Below are positions 38,701-51,200 of a stretch of DNA of 64,000 nucleotides, in pieces. The stretch lies in the NCBI GenBank assembly GCA_019925795.1, contig CM034311.1, positions 39,659,472 through 39,723,471 on the forward strand. The letters run 5' to 3'. The DNA comes from Dendrobium chrysotoxum. Lineage: Eukaryota > Streptophyta > Magnoliopsida > Asparagales > Orchidaceae. How positions within the stretch are numbered: the first letter of the stretch is position 1; every line of letters begins with the position of its first letter. Under the pieces are notes generated by a model. It ran no database searches. It saw nothing but the letters and a program-made list of their open reading frames with translations, and had not been told where the DNA came from. Made by a program: the position numbers and the translations under genes.

Positions 38701-41700
38701 AAGGTCTCTATCATCGACGAGATCACTGAGGACGATCTTGAGCCCAAGGTTGATCAGATCCACCAAGTAGAGGATGAAGGCGATTTCTTCGAGGAGGATG
38801 ACAGCACCCCTGTCCTCCATTACCTTTAGAAACTGGATACCTCTCCCATCTGCGTGGTGAGATGTACACTATCACACCCTACCCCCACTGTTGACTGGCG
38901 TAGGACAGCGATCTTTCACGTCTATACCAAAATCAAAGATAAAAACTGTATGGTCGTGGGTAGTGGTAGTTGCATAAATGTTGTATCCTCCAGCATGGTA
39001 TCAAAGTTGGGTCTTTCTGCCGTTCCTCACCCCAATTCGTATAAGGTAGCATGGGTCAACTCCACTGCCTTGGAGGTGAAGGAACGAAGCATTATACCTA
39101 TCTCCTTTGCCAACAATAAGGATAATGTTTGGTGCAATGTGCTGATTATGGATATTGGACAAATCCTTTTAGGTCGACCTTGGATTTTTGACAATGATGT
39201 CCACATCTATGGGCGTTCGAACACCTGCGTGTTCGAACATGCGGGTAAAAAAGATCAAACTTTTACCAACGCAGCCCCGAGTTAGTGATGACTCCAAATC
39301 CAACCCTATTAAGTCCAAGAAAGGACTGAATCTGGTAACCGCCAAGGTTTTGGATTCTGAGATAGCTCAGAGAGCTCCTCTGTATGCCTTAGTCGGTCGT
39401 GAGATTCCCACCGAATCTAACGAACCTATCCCTTAGGAAGTCCAACCCATTCTGGGACAGTTTGCTGATGTCTTCCCTGATGATCTTCCAGATCATTTGC
39501 CTCCACTTAGAGACATTCAGCATGCTATAGACTTTGTCCCTAGAGTCTCCCTCCCTAACCTGCCACATTATCGCATGAACCCCACGGAACATGCTGAACT
39601 TAATAAGCAGGTAGATGAGTTACTGCTGCGAGGTTTCATTAAGGAGAGTCTTAGTCCCTGTGCAGTGCCAATCCTTATTACCCCTAAGAAGGATGTATCT
39701 TGGCGAATATGTGTTGATAGCCGCGCTATCAACAAGATTACCGTCAAATATCGTTTCCCCATTCCGAGGCTGGACGATATGCTCGATATGATGAGGGTGC
39801 CACTCTATTTTTCAAGATCGATCTCAAGAGTGGATACCACCAGTCCGAATCCGACCCGATGATGAGTGGAAAACTGCCTTCAAGATCAAGGATGGTCTCT
39901 ACAAGTGATTAGTCATGCCTTTTGGGTTGAGTGACGCCCTGAGTATTTTTATGAGGGTCATGACGCAAGTGCTGCGCCCATTTATGGGAAAGTTTGTCGT
40001 CGTCTACTTTGATGACATTCTTATTTATAGTCAGTTAGCTAGTCAGCACTTGGACCACTTAAGGCAAGTCTGCGAAGTCTTAAGGAAGGAACAATTATAT
40101 GCCAATTCGAAGAAATGTACCTTCCTTGTAGATCGTGTTATCTTTTTGGGCTTCATTGTTTCAGCCCAAGGGATCTCTGCAGATCCCGAGAAGGTGAGGG
40201 CCATTGTAGAATGGCCTGTTCCTCAAAACATCTGGGAAGTTTGCAGCGTCCATGGAATAGCCACCTTCTATAGGAGATTCATCCAAAATTTCAGCACTAT
40301 TGTATCTCCTATCACTGACTGTCTTAAGAAGGGTGATTTCCACTTGACCCCGGTCGCCACTAGAGCTTTTGATGAGATTAAGAAAAGAATTGTGGAAGCC
40401 CCAGTGATGCGACTTCCTGATTTCTCCAAAGTCTTCGAAGTAACCTGCGATGCTTCGGGGGTCAGAATTGGCGGAGTCCTATCCCAAGAAGGTCACCCAG
40501 TAGCTTATTTCAGTGAGAAACTGAATGACGTTCGACAGTGATATTTCACATATGACAAAGAGTTTTACGCCGTGATCCAATCCCTCCGTTATTGGCAACA
40601 CTACTTGTTCCCGCAAGAGTTCGTTATCTTTTCGGATCACGAGGCTCTGCGTTATATCAACTCTCAAAAGAAGTTGAATGCTCGTCACGATCGATGGGTC
40701 GAATTCCTCCAGGAGTACACTTATACCCTTAGACATAAAGCGAGAGTAGAGAATAAAGTTGCCGATGCTCTCAGTTGTCGTGTGATTGCTACTACTGAGA
40801 TGAGAGCCGAAGTCGTGGGTTTTGATCAAATAAAAATGGACTATTTGGATTGCCATGACTTTAAGGAGACCTACTCTCTCCTGTCCACAGGAAGCACGTG
40901 TATTGTGGACAATTTCCTTCTGGAGGATGGTTATCTCTTCAAAGTTCAAAAGCTTTGCATCCCTAGCACCTCCCTTAGGGAATTTCTCGTATGGGAGCTT
41001 CACGTCGGAGGCCTTACTGGGCATTTCGGTAGAGATAAGACAATCGAGGCCATGGAGTACCATTTTTATTGGCCTAGTTTGAAGAGGGATGTCAGTAGGA
41101 TGGTTAGCAGGTGTCACACTTGTCAATTAACCAAGCAGCATAAGCAGAACATTGACCTTTACACTCCTTTGCCTGTCCCCAGTTGTCCTTGGCAGGATGT
41201 TAGTATGGATTTTATTTTAGGCCTGCCCAAGACACTCCGTCGAAATGATACTATATGTGTTGTAGTAGATAGATTTTCCAAAATGGCTCATTTCATACCT
41301 TGTTCCAAAATATTCGACGCCTCCCACATTGCCAAACTTTATTTCAATGAGGTTGTCCGTCTACATGGGCTACCTAAAACCATCGTGTCAAACAGGGATG
41401 TTAAATTCACTAGCTATTTTCGGAAGACCCTTTGGATGAAAATGGGCACTAAATTGTGAGTCTCTACAGCCTTTCATCCACAAACTGATGGTCAAACCGA
41501 GATAGTTAATAGGAGTTTAGGAAATCTGTTACGGTCTCTGGTCGGCGAACATATTAAGGATTGAGATTCCGTTCTACCTACTGCTGAGTTTACATATAAT
41601 AATTCTGTGAACCGAACCACTGGCCTGAGTCATTCTGAAATTGTGTACGGGTTCAAACCTAGGCAACCATTAGATCTTACACCCATGTGCTCTAGGTATA

Positions 41701-42193
41701 ATAGAATCTTTGAGTCTGTATCATCATTTGCATTATATATGCATGAGCTTCATAAGGAAATTGCACCAAGGTTTAAAATTGCTTAAATAAGCCTAGAGGC
41801 ATTTTTCGTCCGTGAGGCGAGGCGTAAGTCTCACGGACGAAGAATTGTGTAAATGAGAATTAACATATTCTAATAGGTAAATAACAGTAAGAGTCTATCA
41901 TACAATAAAAATATCTAAATGAGAAGTGAAATTAATGGAAAATAATAAAATAGATGCAATACATGTATCTTATAGTATAATTCAAAGTACAAAATCACAA
42001 ATATAAGTCTATAAAAACTCCCAAAGTACAAATAAAAAAGAACATATAAAATTCAATCATGTCCCATCACTAAATGGGTCTTCAAGGGAATTTTCTTCTC
42101 CAATTGTATCTATGAATGTCAAATCTTCATCATCTTCAATGTTACCCATTTTTCTCTTTCTTATTCAATAAGAATGATTAGTGTCATATTAAT

Positions 42194-42235
<42 letters not shown>

Positions 42236-45200
42236 GTAATAGGACAAAAGAGATTATGAGATACCTTTATTTGCTTGTTGTGCTGCAGAACTAGTAGATG
42301 TGTGTGGTGTGGTATTAGTAGATGTGCTCACTTGATCTGCTTTGCCCCTCAAGACATCCACACTTAGATCCTCTAACTGCAGGTCTGATAATGACAAATT
42401 TGTTTCATCATCTATGAACCACTCATTATCAGACGCCACATTATCACACACCAAAGAGTCCTCATCATCCTTCAACCCCTTGTTCCTCAACCTCCTATCT
42501 CTCAATCTCTTATTGTGCATAATATACACAAGGGAGTTCATTCTGAGCGTTGAAAGTCGATTTTTTCTCTTCGTTTGCACTTGACTATACGTGCTCCAGT
42601 TTCGCTTACACCCAGAGGAAGAACAAGTGAGGCCCAAAACTCTAACTGCAAAACTCTATAACTCAGGGGTGGAATCACCAAATTGGATCCACCATTCAAC
42701 TATTTTCAAGAAGAAAAATGATAATTAGAACATATAGTGTTATGCATGATAAAGTGTTATGCATGTACAGATACTTTGCAAAAATAAGTATACCTGGAGA
42801 GCGTTTGGCAATAGTAGATTTTGCTGCTTGCAGACCAAAAAATCCCTCCCTATTCCGAAATAGAACAAGCTCTAAATCTGCAAGCTCCCTGACGGTCATT
42901 AGTCACTCCATGCAATGATACAAGCCCAGCTTCACCTCTGGATTTGAGGATTTCCTCTATGAATACTGAAATTGAGGATTGAGATGATACGCCGCTGCAT
43001 GTAGATGACGGTGTAACTGGACCTCCCACCGAGTATCAATGATATCCCAAATCTCTCTATAACTTGCCTCCTCTCCTCCCAAGTTATGTGCAATCAACTC
43101 CTTTGCCTCATCCATTGCATTATATATAAAACCTATGGCTGGTTTCTTCTCGGCATCCACTAAACGTAGAACTTGTACAAAGGGTCTCGTGCTCAATATG
43201 GCATAGGTCACACTTGCCCAAAATTTATCATTTAGAATTAGCCTTCGAATTTCATTCCCCTTAGGTTTCTTGCCCCACGCAGAATTAAGCCATTATGTCG
43301 ATGTAAATATTGCTTCAAGAGGTTGTCTCACATCCAACAGGCTCCGCAGTGTCAAATAAGATGCGACAAACTTGTAGAATAAACTTGCATTAGGAATTGA
43401 AAATGATTTGCAGTGCACAAATGTAATAACGAACCTAGTGGTAGCAGGGCGAATGATTTCCTTCTTTGAGAACTTTCTCATTAAGGCTAAGACCCATGAG
43501 TGGTTGTAGATGAACTTTGTGATCTTCTTCGCCCTAAAAAAGGTGTTCTTGTGTTGAGGTAAATCACCAAGTTCCTCCAATATAAGATCGATACAGTGTG
43601 CTGCGCAGGGGGTCCAATAGAGGTATTTCATCTTCTCCATCAACATCTGACTAGCTGCTTTGTATGCACTGGCATTGTCAGTTACCACCTGAACAACCAA
43701 TTGCTCCCCGATCTCCTCAAGAACCCCATCTAATAAATTGAAAATGAAATCAACATTTTTAACCTCATCTAAAGCTTCAACTGATCGTAAAAACACCGTG
43801 CCATAGGGATTGTTTATAAGGATATTAATCAAGCTCCTGCTCTTCATGTCAGACCATCCATCTAACATAATGGTAACACCAGTCTCACTCCATGTCCGTT
43901 TAATCTCATCAATACTCTGCTCTGTGTTTTACAGCTCCTCCTTCAAAATCTATGTTCCCAACTCGTACATGGAAGGTGCCTTCAACCCTCTCCTATACAA
44001 CCCTACAGATCGCAATATATTGAAGTAGGCCGGCGATGTCGTAACATTAAATGGTATGGCATTTAAAAAAAAAAATCTACCAATATCCATGCAAACCGGA
44101 CGTTGACCCTCTATGGTACCAGCCGCAGGCATCATTTGTGCATGTCCTCTATCCTCTCCTGGATTAATCATATACTAGTCCATAGGACCCCGCGTTCCTC
44201 TATTATGTATAGTGGAGGAAGAGCCCTTTCCACTCTCGCTCCCGAAGTAAGAACCATGTTCGACCCTTTCATCAAATTGCTCCTGTTGTAAATGTTTGGC
44301 CATGGTACTCTTCTTCATGTAAGCAATAATTTCCTCCTTCACCTTATCCGGCACATTCGCACAAGGTGTTACATTCTTATGTGAGCTGAATAAGTGTTCC
44401 TTCATGCGAGTAACTCATCCCTTCACCACCTTATCACAAAAATTACATTTTAAATACACATATGTCTTCTCGCCGCCTCCTACATCAACATGCACACTGT
44501 ATTTCCAAGAAGGATCACGCCGCAATGACGTATGTTTTTTCCTTGCCTCTAAACATATTTCCTAATGCACAAATGCGAAAACAAAAAAAAAAATCTCAAA
44601 AAATAAAAAACCCTAGATTTTCTATAACTTGAAAAATCTTTCCTTGAACTAAAAAAAAACCTAAAATCGGTCGTGGAGTTGTCGTAGAGGGCGGCTGGAC
44701 ACTACAAGCTCACCGGTGTGAGGCGGCGCCGGCGGGAGAGGCGGCGGGAAGGGAGGCTGAGCGGAGCTCCTGCATGCGGTTCGGGAGAAAGCGTAGCTCC
44801 TGCGTGAGGTTTGGGACTTCAGGTAAGCCGATATGGAAGAATGAACGGTTTTTTTTATTTCTCACTTAAGTGAGTGGGACCCGGCTCCATGAAGCCTCAC
44901 TTAAAATTGCGCAATTGCGTCTCTGAGGCGCGCCTCAGGACCCATGAGGCGTAAGCCTCACCTAGTCTCAAAATTGCTTAAGCAATGAGGTTCTTGGGGC
45001 CAAAATTGCGTAGAGGCGCGCCTCTTATTGCGTAATTTTAAACTATGAATTGCACGACAAATTGAAAAGAGCAATAATGATTATAAACTACATGCTGATA
45101 TGAAACGAAAATTTAAAACTTTTGAGGTTGGTGACTCCGTGATGGTGTGGATTAGTCCGGAACGGTTCTCGCAAGGAACAATTAAGAAATTGCATGCTAA

Positions 45201-48200
45201 GAGTGCTGGACCGTTCAAGATAATTAAGAAAATCAATGATAATGCTTATGTGGTAGATCTTCCTGCTGAATTCAACATCAATTCCTCCTTTAACATAGAA
45301 GATCTAGTTGCATATGAAGGTTCAGATTTCAATCCGTCAAACCCACTCATACAGCAGCCTTGTGTGACCCCACGATGTGAGATCCCTAATCTACCCCCAC
45401 TTTCGAATATTCCTAAATCACCCATGGCAGAAAAAGTGGACACGATTCTGAGTGATGAAATCATCACTACAAAGGAAGATGGACGATGAAGGTACTTGAT
45501 CAGGTGGAGAGGCAAGCCCGAATCTGAGGACACATGGCTAGATCGTGAGGTGCTGCAGCGCATTGACCCCGACGTATTGGAGATCTACGAGTGTACCCGA
45601 GATGCTTACTCGACGGAGTCGAGCTTTCTCCCACCCCAGGAGAATGATGGGTACATCGGAGCTTGGAAAGTTTATCAATGACGTGGCTGTCGATCAACGG
45701 CCACGATTGAGTCGATGTATTTTTTGAGTATTATTATGTATTTGTTTTATTATTTTCTTGATGCAAGCAAGAATTGGCTAAATGGGTATTTATTGGTGAG
45801 CTAAATCTTCCCTAATGGGCTTGGCCCATTTCCCCTTTCCTCTCCCTTTTGTCTCTTGGTTTCCTCATTCTGTTGGTGTTTTCTGGATGGCGTTTGGGGC
45901 CTGCTGCTGGTTCCGCCTCCCCTTGTGGTGTTGACTCCTCGGTTTGCTCTCTGGTTGCTGTCCCGTGGTCCCCCTTTTCCAGTTTTTTGTGTTGGCTCTT
46001 CGGATCCCATGCTGGGCTGCTTTCCCGTGGCTGCTGGGGGATTGTTCCGTGGCTTTGGAGCTCTGTTTCCTGTATAGATTTTGGGGCTGCTGTGTGGTGG
46101 TTGTTGGCCTTTCATTTCCCTCATTTAATTAGGTATTTGAAGAGATTTTTGGTGGCTGTTTGGCTGCCCTCTTTCCTCCTATAAATATAAGTTGTTTTGT
46201 GTGTTTAGAGTGTGTGATAATGTAATTTTTGGAGCCAAAAACCTGAGGGTTTGTTCTTCTTTGGAAAAGCTTGCGAGCTTGTTCCATTCCTCCTCTCTTC
46301 TAGGAAAGCTTGCGAGCTTGTCCTCTTCTAATTCGTCTTGGCTTCTTACCTCCTTCTTCTCTCCACAAGTTTACACCCCACCTGTATCTTTCTTCTAAAA
46401 GATTGTAAGCTTCTTTAGGGTGTCATGAAGTCCTAATTGTTTTATGTTTTTGTTATAAAAGTTTGTTAGTGTCCTTTTTAAATGTTATGGAAAATTTATT
46501 TCTTTTTTTTAGGTCTCCAATGTATTGTGGAATCCTAAATTTTTTAAAATTTTCTTTTTGTAGCCAAGGGTTCCTTTGAATCCTTGCCTACATCATTGCT
46601 TTATTAGTTTTTGTTTCCACTATTACCCTTACTTAAGGGAGGTCGTATGTAAGCCCAAGAGGGCATTGTCGTATTTTATTTTTGAGTCCCTTGTATGAGG
46701 CTATTTATCTTTGAGTCTTTTGTATGAGGCTATAAATAGCCCTCTTGCTCTCTTTTGATGGTTAATGAATGAATGATAAAAAAATTTTCCCATGTTTGAG
46801 TTCTTGTGAGAGCTTGAGAGAGATTGGAGAGTGATCCCTCAGAGAGGGAATTGGATCACCCACCAATCTTGGAAGAGTCTGGATTCGTGGTTAGTTTCGT
46901 AGTGCTTTTCTTCCTCCCTCCTCCCCTCTCTTCTAGCCCACGGCCCACCTCCCCTTACCACCGCCGGCCCTGAGCTCCACCATCCCCACCGTTGGCCACC
47001 TTCCCCCCACCACCACCACAACCGCCAGCCCTCTCACCCCCACCAAGCCGCCGGTCCCCATCCTTTCCCTTTTCAAGATATTTCCTAAAGCCCCACTTTT
47101 CTTATTTAACTCAACTTAATTTTGGAAAGGATTTGAATTTGAATTAAATCAAATTTAGATCTCAAATCTTGCCTTTTTCTCTTAATCCTATTTTTGGAAA
47201 GGCTCCTAATTGAATTTGAAATCAATCCAATCTAGATTTCAAATCTTTCCTTTCTCTTTAATCCTATTTTAAGAAAGACCCTTATTTAGATTAATTAATC
47301 AAATCATAATAAATTGATTAATTAAAGCTCTAATTCCAAATACATTGCATCTAGACTATTGCCTTTTTTTTCCCCTCCCCTGGCCGAAATCACCAAGGCC
47401 CCCACCTCCTTATTTCTTTCCACAAAATCACCCCCCTTCACTTGGAAATAATTCCAAACCAAACCCTCACCTACCCGCCTACTTCCCATACATCTTGGCT
47501 AAGTTTCCTTTCTCCAAATCTCTTCCCAAACCCAACCAACTCTTAAGTTTTCTGCTCTCCAAGTCTACTGCCAGAAAAATTTCTGCATTCATTCCTGGTT
47601 TTCTGCCAACCAGAACTTCCCAAACTGCTGTCCAAGAAGGACAGCTTGCTGTCCATCAGCTCCCGCCGGCTCCTTTCACTGTACCACCACCGGGGAGGTT
47701 TCTCACTGCTGTCCAACACTTTACCAAATCAAAAACAGCGACCCCTTGCATGGATGGTTGATCTGGAAAGTGATTCTGGCATTGTCTACAACAACCAAGG
47801 CTTTGTCGACATTCCTCGATCAACGTTCTTCGACGTCAATCCGGAGATTGATAGTACTGTCGAAGAATATCTAGAGCGCATCACCTTCACCCTTTCTGGA
47901 GCCGTTAAAGAACAACTCTCCAACGTTAAGTGGTGCATCATCTCCGGTTCTCAATCAGGATGAACTTTTTCCCCTTATTCATTTATCTTCTAATTCACTA
48001 ACTTGTAGGTGTTGATTGAATCGCAAAGAATCGTGCTTCGTTAAATGCCAACGCTTAGTAAACATAGGAATTGAGTTTCACTTTCTATGTGCTAATCTTA
48101 TTGTTAGCATAGGGATTTTGTTGAAAGTCTACTTAATTTGCTTGCCATTGAAATTCTATATTACTTTGATGGTTTAAGTTCTTTCATGTGATTTAGCCTA

Positions 48201-51200
48201 AACGAAAGTGACCGCTCTTACGTTTTATCTTGTCATTTGGAATAGCTAATAAAAATAATTGCTCTTGTTCTTTTCACTTCGTGCAAATTCTTACGACATA
48301 CATTTAAAGCATTGTAGTTCTACATCAACATGCCTACTAAAACATCTAGCTACTGAATTTGAAATAAAAGTTTTGGAAGGCTTAAAATATATTTTTTGGA
48401 AGTAGGTTGATTTTTCTCAAAATCAATTTTGGATTCACGATGGAAGCTAAACATTTATTGAGAGGTTTGATGGCGAAGGATAGAGAGAATAAGGGGGATC
48501 TACATATGATATTTATTGATTTAGACAAAGCATATGATAAATTTCCAAGAGAATTGCTATGGAGAGTTCTAGAAAAGAAAGGGGTAAATAATGCTTATGT
48601 TCAAGTCATTAATGATATGTATGCAGGATCTGTTAATTGTGTTCAAACACAAGGTGGTTTGACCAAGTATTTTCCTATTTCAGTTGGATTCATCCAAGAT
48701 CAGCCTTAAGCCCATATCTTTTTGCTTTAGTCATGGATGTTCTCACTAGACATTTGCAAGAGGTTGTACCTTGGTGTATGCTTTTTGCTGATGATATTCT
48801 TCTTGTTGATAAGACTAGAGAGAGAGTTGAAGGTAAACTTGAATTATGGAGGTCAACCTTAGAGTCTAATGGTTTTCGTTTGAGTAGATCTAAAATTGAA
48901 TATATGGAGTATAATTTTTGTAGTAATAGATTTAGTGGGGGGATTGTGACTTTGGGCGATCAAGTCATTAATAAGAGTTCACATTTTAGATATCTTGAGT
49001 CTATTATTTAGAGTGATGGTGAAATGGATGGGGATATTATTAGTAGAATTCAAGTTGGATGGTTGAAGTGGAGGAATGCATTGGGCTTGTTGTATGATAG
49101 AAAGGTCCCCCTCAAACTTAAGGGAAAATTCTATAAGATGGTGGCAAGACCTGCAATGCTTTTTGGTGCAGAATGTTGTCCATTAAAAGAGAAGCATAAT
49201 ATTAAGTTAAGTGTTGCAGAGATGAGGATGCTCAGGTGGATGAATGGCTTTACTCTTAGAGACAGGATATAAAATGAGAATATATGTGGAAAGGTTGGAG
49301 TAGCTCCAGTAGAACATAAGATCAGAGAGAGTTGTCTTAGATGGTTTGGTCATATAAAATGGCGGCCTTCCAATGACCTGGTATGGAAAGCAGATGTATT
49401 AGATTTGACTTATGTTAAAAAAGGTAGAGGTAGACCTAAAAAGACTTTGTTAGAAAATATTAGAAATGACCTTTCTTTATTAGATTTAAATGAGAATTTG
49501 ACTCTTAACATGACACAATGGAGAAAAATGATTCATGTAGCTGACCCCACATAGCGGAATAAAGGCTTAATGTTTTTGTTTTGTATACAAGTAGGTTGAT
49601 CAAGTGAACGTATATTTTTATTACAAAGAAAATCACTCTTGACCTACTATTTGACATTTTGATGATCGATTGTTAACCTATTGAAAAATAAATAATGTAG
49701 ATCTATGGATTAAGATTACAACATGATCAAGTACATACGAATCAAAAGTAGCAATATCTTGTGGGAAAATTGATCTACTTGTCTCATACTCGACCTGACA
49801 TCATATATGCTATAAATTTGATAAGCTAATTCATGACCATCCTAATGAAGACCATGTGAATGCAGTACTCTAGATTCTGTGACACTTATATTCCTCTACA
49901 TGCACGGGAATTATGTTCAGGAAACATGATCATCTAAGCATTAATAGATATATAGATGCTGATTGGGTAGGAAAAATGTCTCACCAAAGATCTACGTTAG
50001 GGTATTTCTCCTTTGTAGGAAGTGATATTGTTACATAAAGAAGTGAAAGATAGAAGGTGGTGGTGTTATGCAGTACAAAGGCTGAATTTTGAGGCATAAT
50101 TAAAAGACTGTAACCTACTATGGCTAAAACGTTGGTGGAAGAAACCAGTTACCCATCCGAATCTGAAATGAACTTCTTTTGTGAGAAAAAGGCAGCCATT
50201 GGCATCGCACGCAATCTAATTCAACACTATCGAACAAAATATCTTGAAGTGGATTGACATTTCATCAAGGAAAAACTTGAAAGCCAAAACTTTTCAATAT
50301 CCATTTGTAAAATTGGACGACCAATTAGCTTATATACTCACCAAAGTAGTTTCAAGTAGCTCACTAGACAAGTTGGGGATGCAAAATATCTTTGCGCCAA
50401 TTTGAGGAGTGTTAATGTGAGCTATAGATGGAAGGCTGTAAATAAATGCAGAATCTTGGCTCCTTTTAAATCAGTCACCCATTTACGAATCAGTTTTCTT
50501 CCAATCATCCACTAATTTGGAATAATTTTATATTTTATCTTTACATATTATGTCACATTTTTTCTTCCTAGAATAGGAACATCCACTATAAATATTGTAA
50601 CTTGTATTACAGCAATTAAAAAAAACAGGAGAGTTTGTTTCTTCAGTTTCAGCTATGCGATGTGATGACAATGGTTTTATTTATCAAGTTATTATTTGTT
50701 TAGGTGGCTTCAAGCGAAAATAATTCAGAATGAATTTAAAAATTGATTGATAATGACTTAATTATGTCCTTAGCTGGCTTGGTATTGAGTTGAGGCAGCT
50801 GAAGATTCAGGAAAAATAAGCTGATCCGGTGGCGATTTGAAGTCCTATACAATGATTTATCTTTGTTTGAAAAGTTTGGATTGGCTGGAGATTGGACATT
50901 TCTCAGCTTCTTCTCATGTTGAATATAGCATTTACTGGCTGTGATCTTGCTACCATTTTTTGGTTTCTTCAAGTTTCATAGCATATGTTAGGAGTTCAAT
51001 CCTTGCTCAAGTATTGGGCATATGGTGTCGTTGAAGGTGTCATACCTTTGCAAGATTCATATGGTCAACTTTTGAGATCTCTTCTCCATGTTTCTCAGTT
51101 CTTGCTTTTGTGTGGCAAGAAGTAAACTTGTTTTTTTTTATTACATTTTTGATGGAAATTGTCTTGTTTTTCAGGCAGGAATATAAGCAATTGGACATGT

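Larger units (their letters stand above)
38854..45640 (+). pseudogene. Chromovirus A pol (PR, RT, RNase H, INT, chromodomain), interrupted by a hAT
   Basis: Domains in order: protease CMVVGSGSCINVVSS (about 38946-38990), where the catalytic Asp of D-S/T-G is Gly; RT from 39497 (AEHAELNKQV-like region, WRICVDSRAINKITVKYRFP), frame-shifted near 39800, with MPFGLS and the catalytic YFDDIL (about 40000); RNase H (VTCDASGVRIGGVLSQ, 40440-40490) with TGA for Trp at 40540; integrase HHCC (GHFGRDKTIEAM, CHTCQLTKQ), core Asp (SMDFILGLP), second Asp (SNRDVKF) and Glu (HPQTDGQTEIVN). Pol is cut at 41766 by the hAT and resumes at 45048: ADMKRKFKTFEVGDSVMVW, a GPF/Y-like domain (SAGPFKIIKKIND), and, after TGA at 45487-45489, a chromodomain segment (RYLIRWRGKPESEDTW) ending close to the LTR. 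Not functional. Confidence 0.9.
34459..48327 (+). mobile_element. Ty3/gypsy chromovirus A (13.9 kb span, nested in the copia RT)
   Basis: A perfect 5-bp TSD ACATG (34454-34458 and 48328-48332) flanks it. LTRs are 34459-36264 and 45645-48327, starting TGATGGG and ending ATCA. The internal region holds degraded gag-pol with a C-terminal chromodomain, typical of plant chromoviruses. It has received a non-autonomous hAT (36309-37308), a larger hAT (41767-45047) and a solo LTR (45759-46595). Confidence 0.94.
45645..48327 (+). repeat. Chromovirus A 3' LTR (2683 bp, with a nested solo LTR)
   Basis: It is closely similar to 34459-36264 once the 837-bp insertion at 45759-46595 is removed. It also has a private tandem duplication around the TATA region (46683-46740: CTTTGAGTC...GAGGCTAT repeated). 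Confidence 0.92.
29579..50645 (+). mobile_element. Ty1/copia retrotransposon (21 kb span with nested insertions)
   Basis: It is flanked by a 5-bp TSD GTTTC (29574-29578 and 50646-50650). LTRs lie at 29579-29881 and 50410-50645, each starting TGTTAAT(a/g)T(a/g)AGCT and ending TTCA. Coding remnants in copia order (gag, zinc knuckle, protease, integrase, RT, RNase H) are split by a LINE (32887-33937), chromovirus A (34459-48327) and another LINE (48412-49588). Removing these leaves an old copia of about 5 kb. Confidence 0.92.

Noticed and set aside
40479..41126. 215-codon minus-strand frame
   Set aside because: Antisense shadow of the chromovirus A RNase H/integrase coding strand.
45849..46184. 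111-codon Trp/Leu-rich membrane-like frame
   Set aside because: Lies in the solo LTR nested in chromovirus A; three overlapping frames are open there and none shows a domain.
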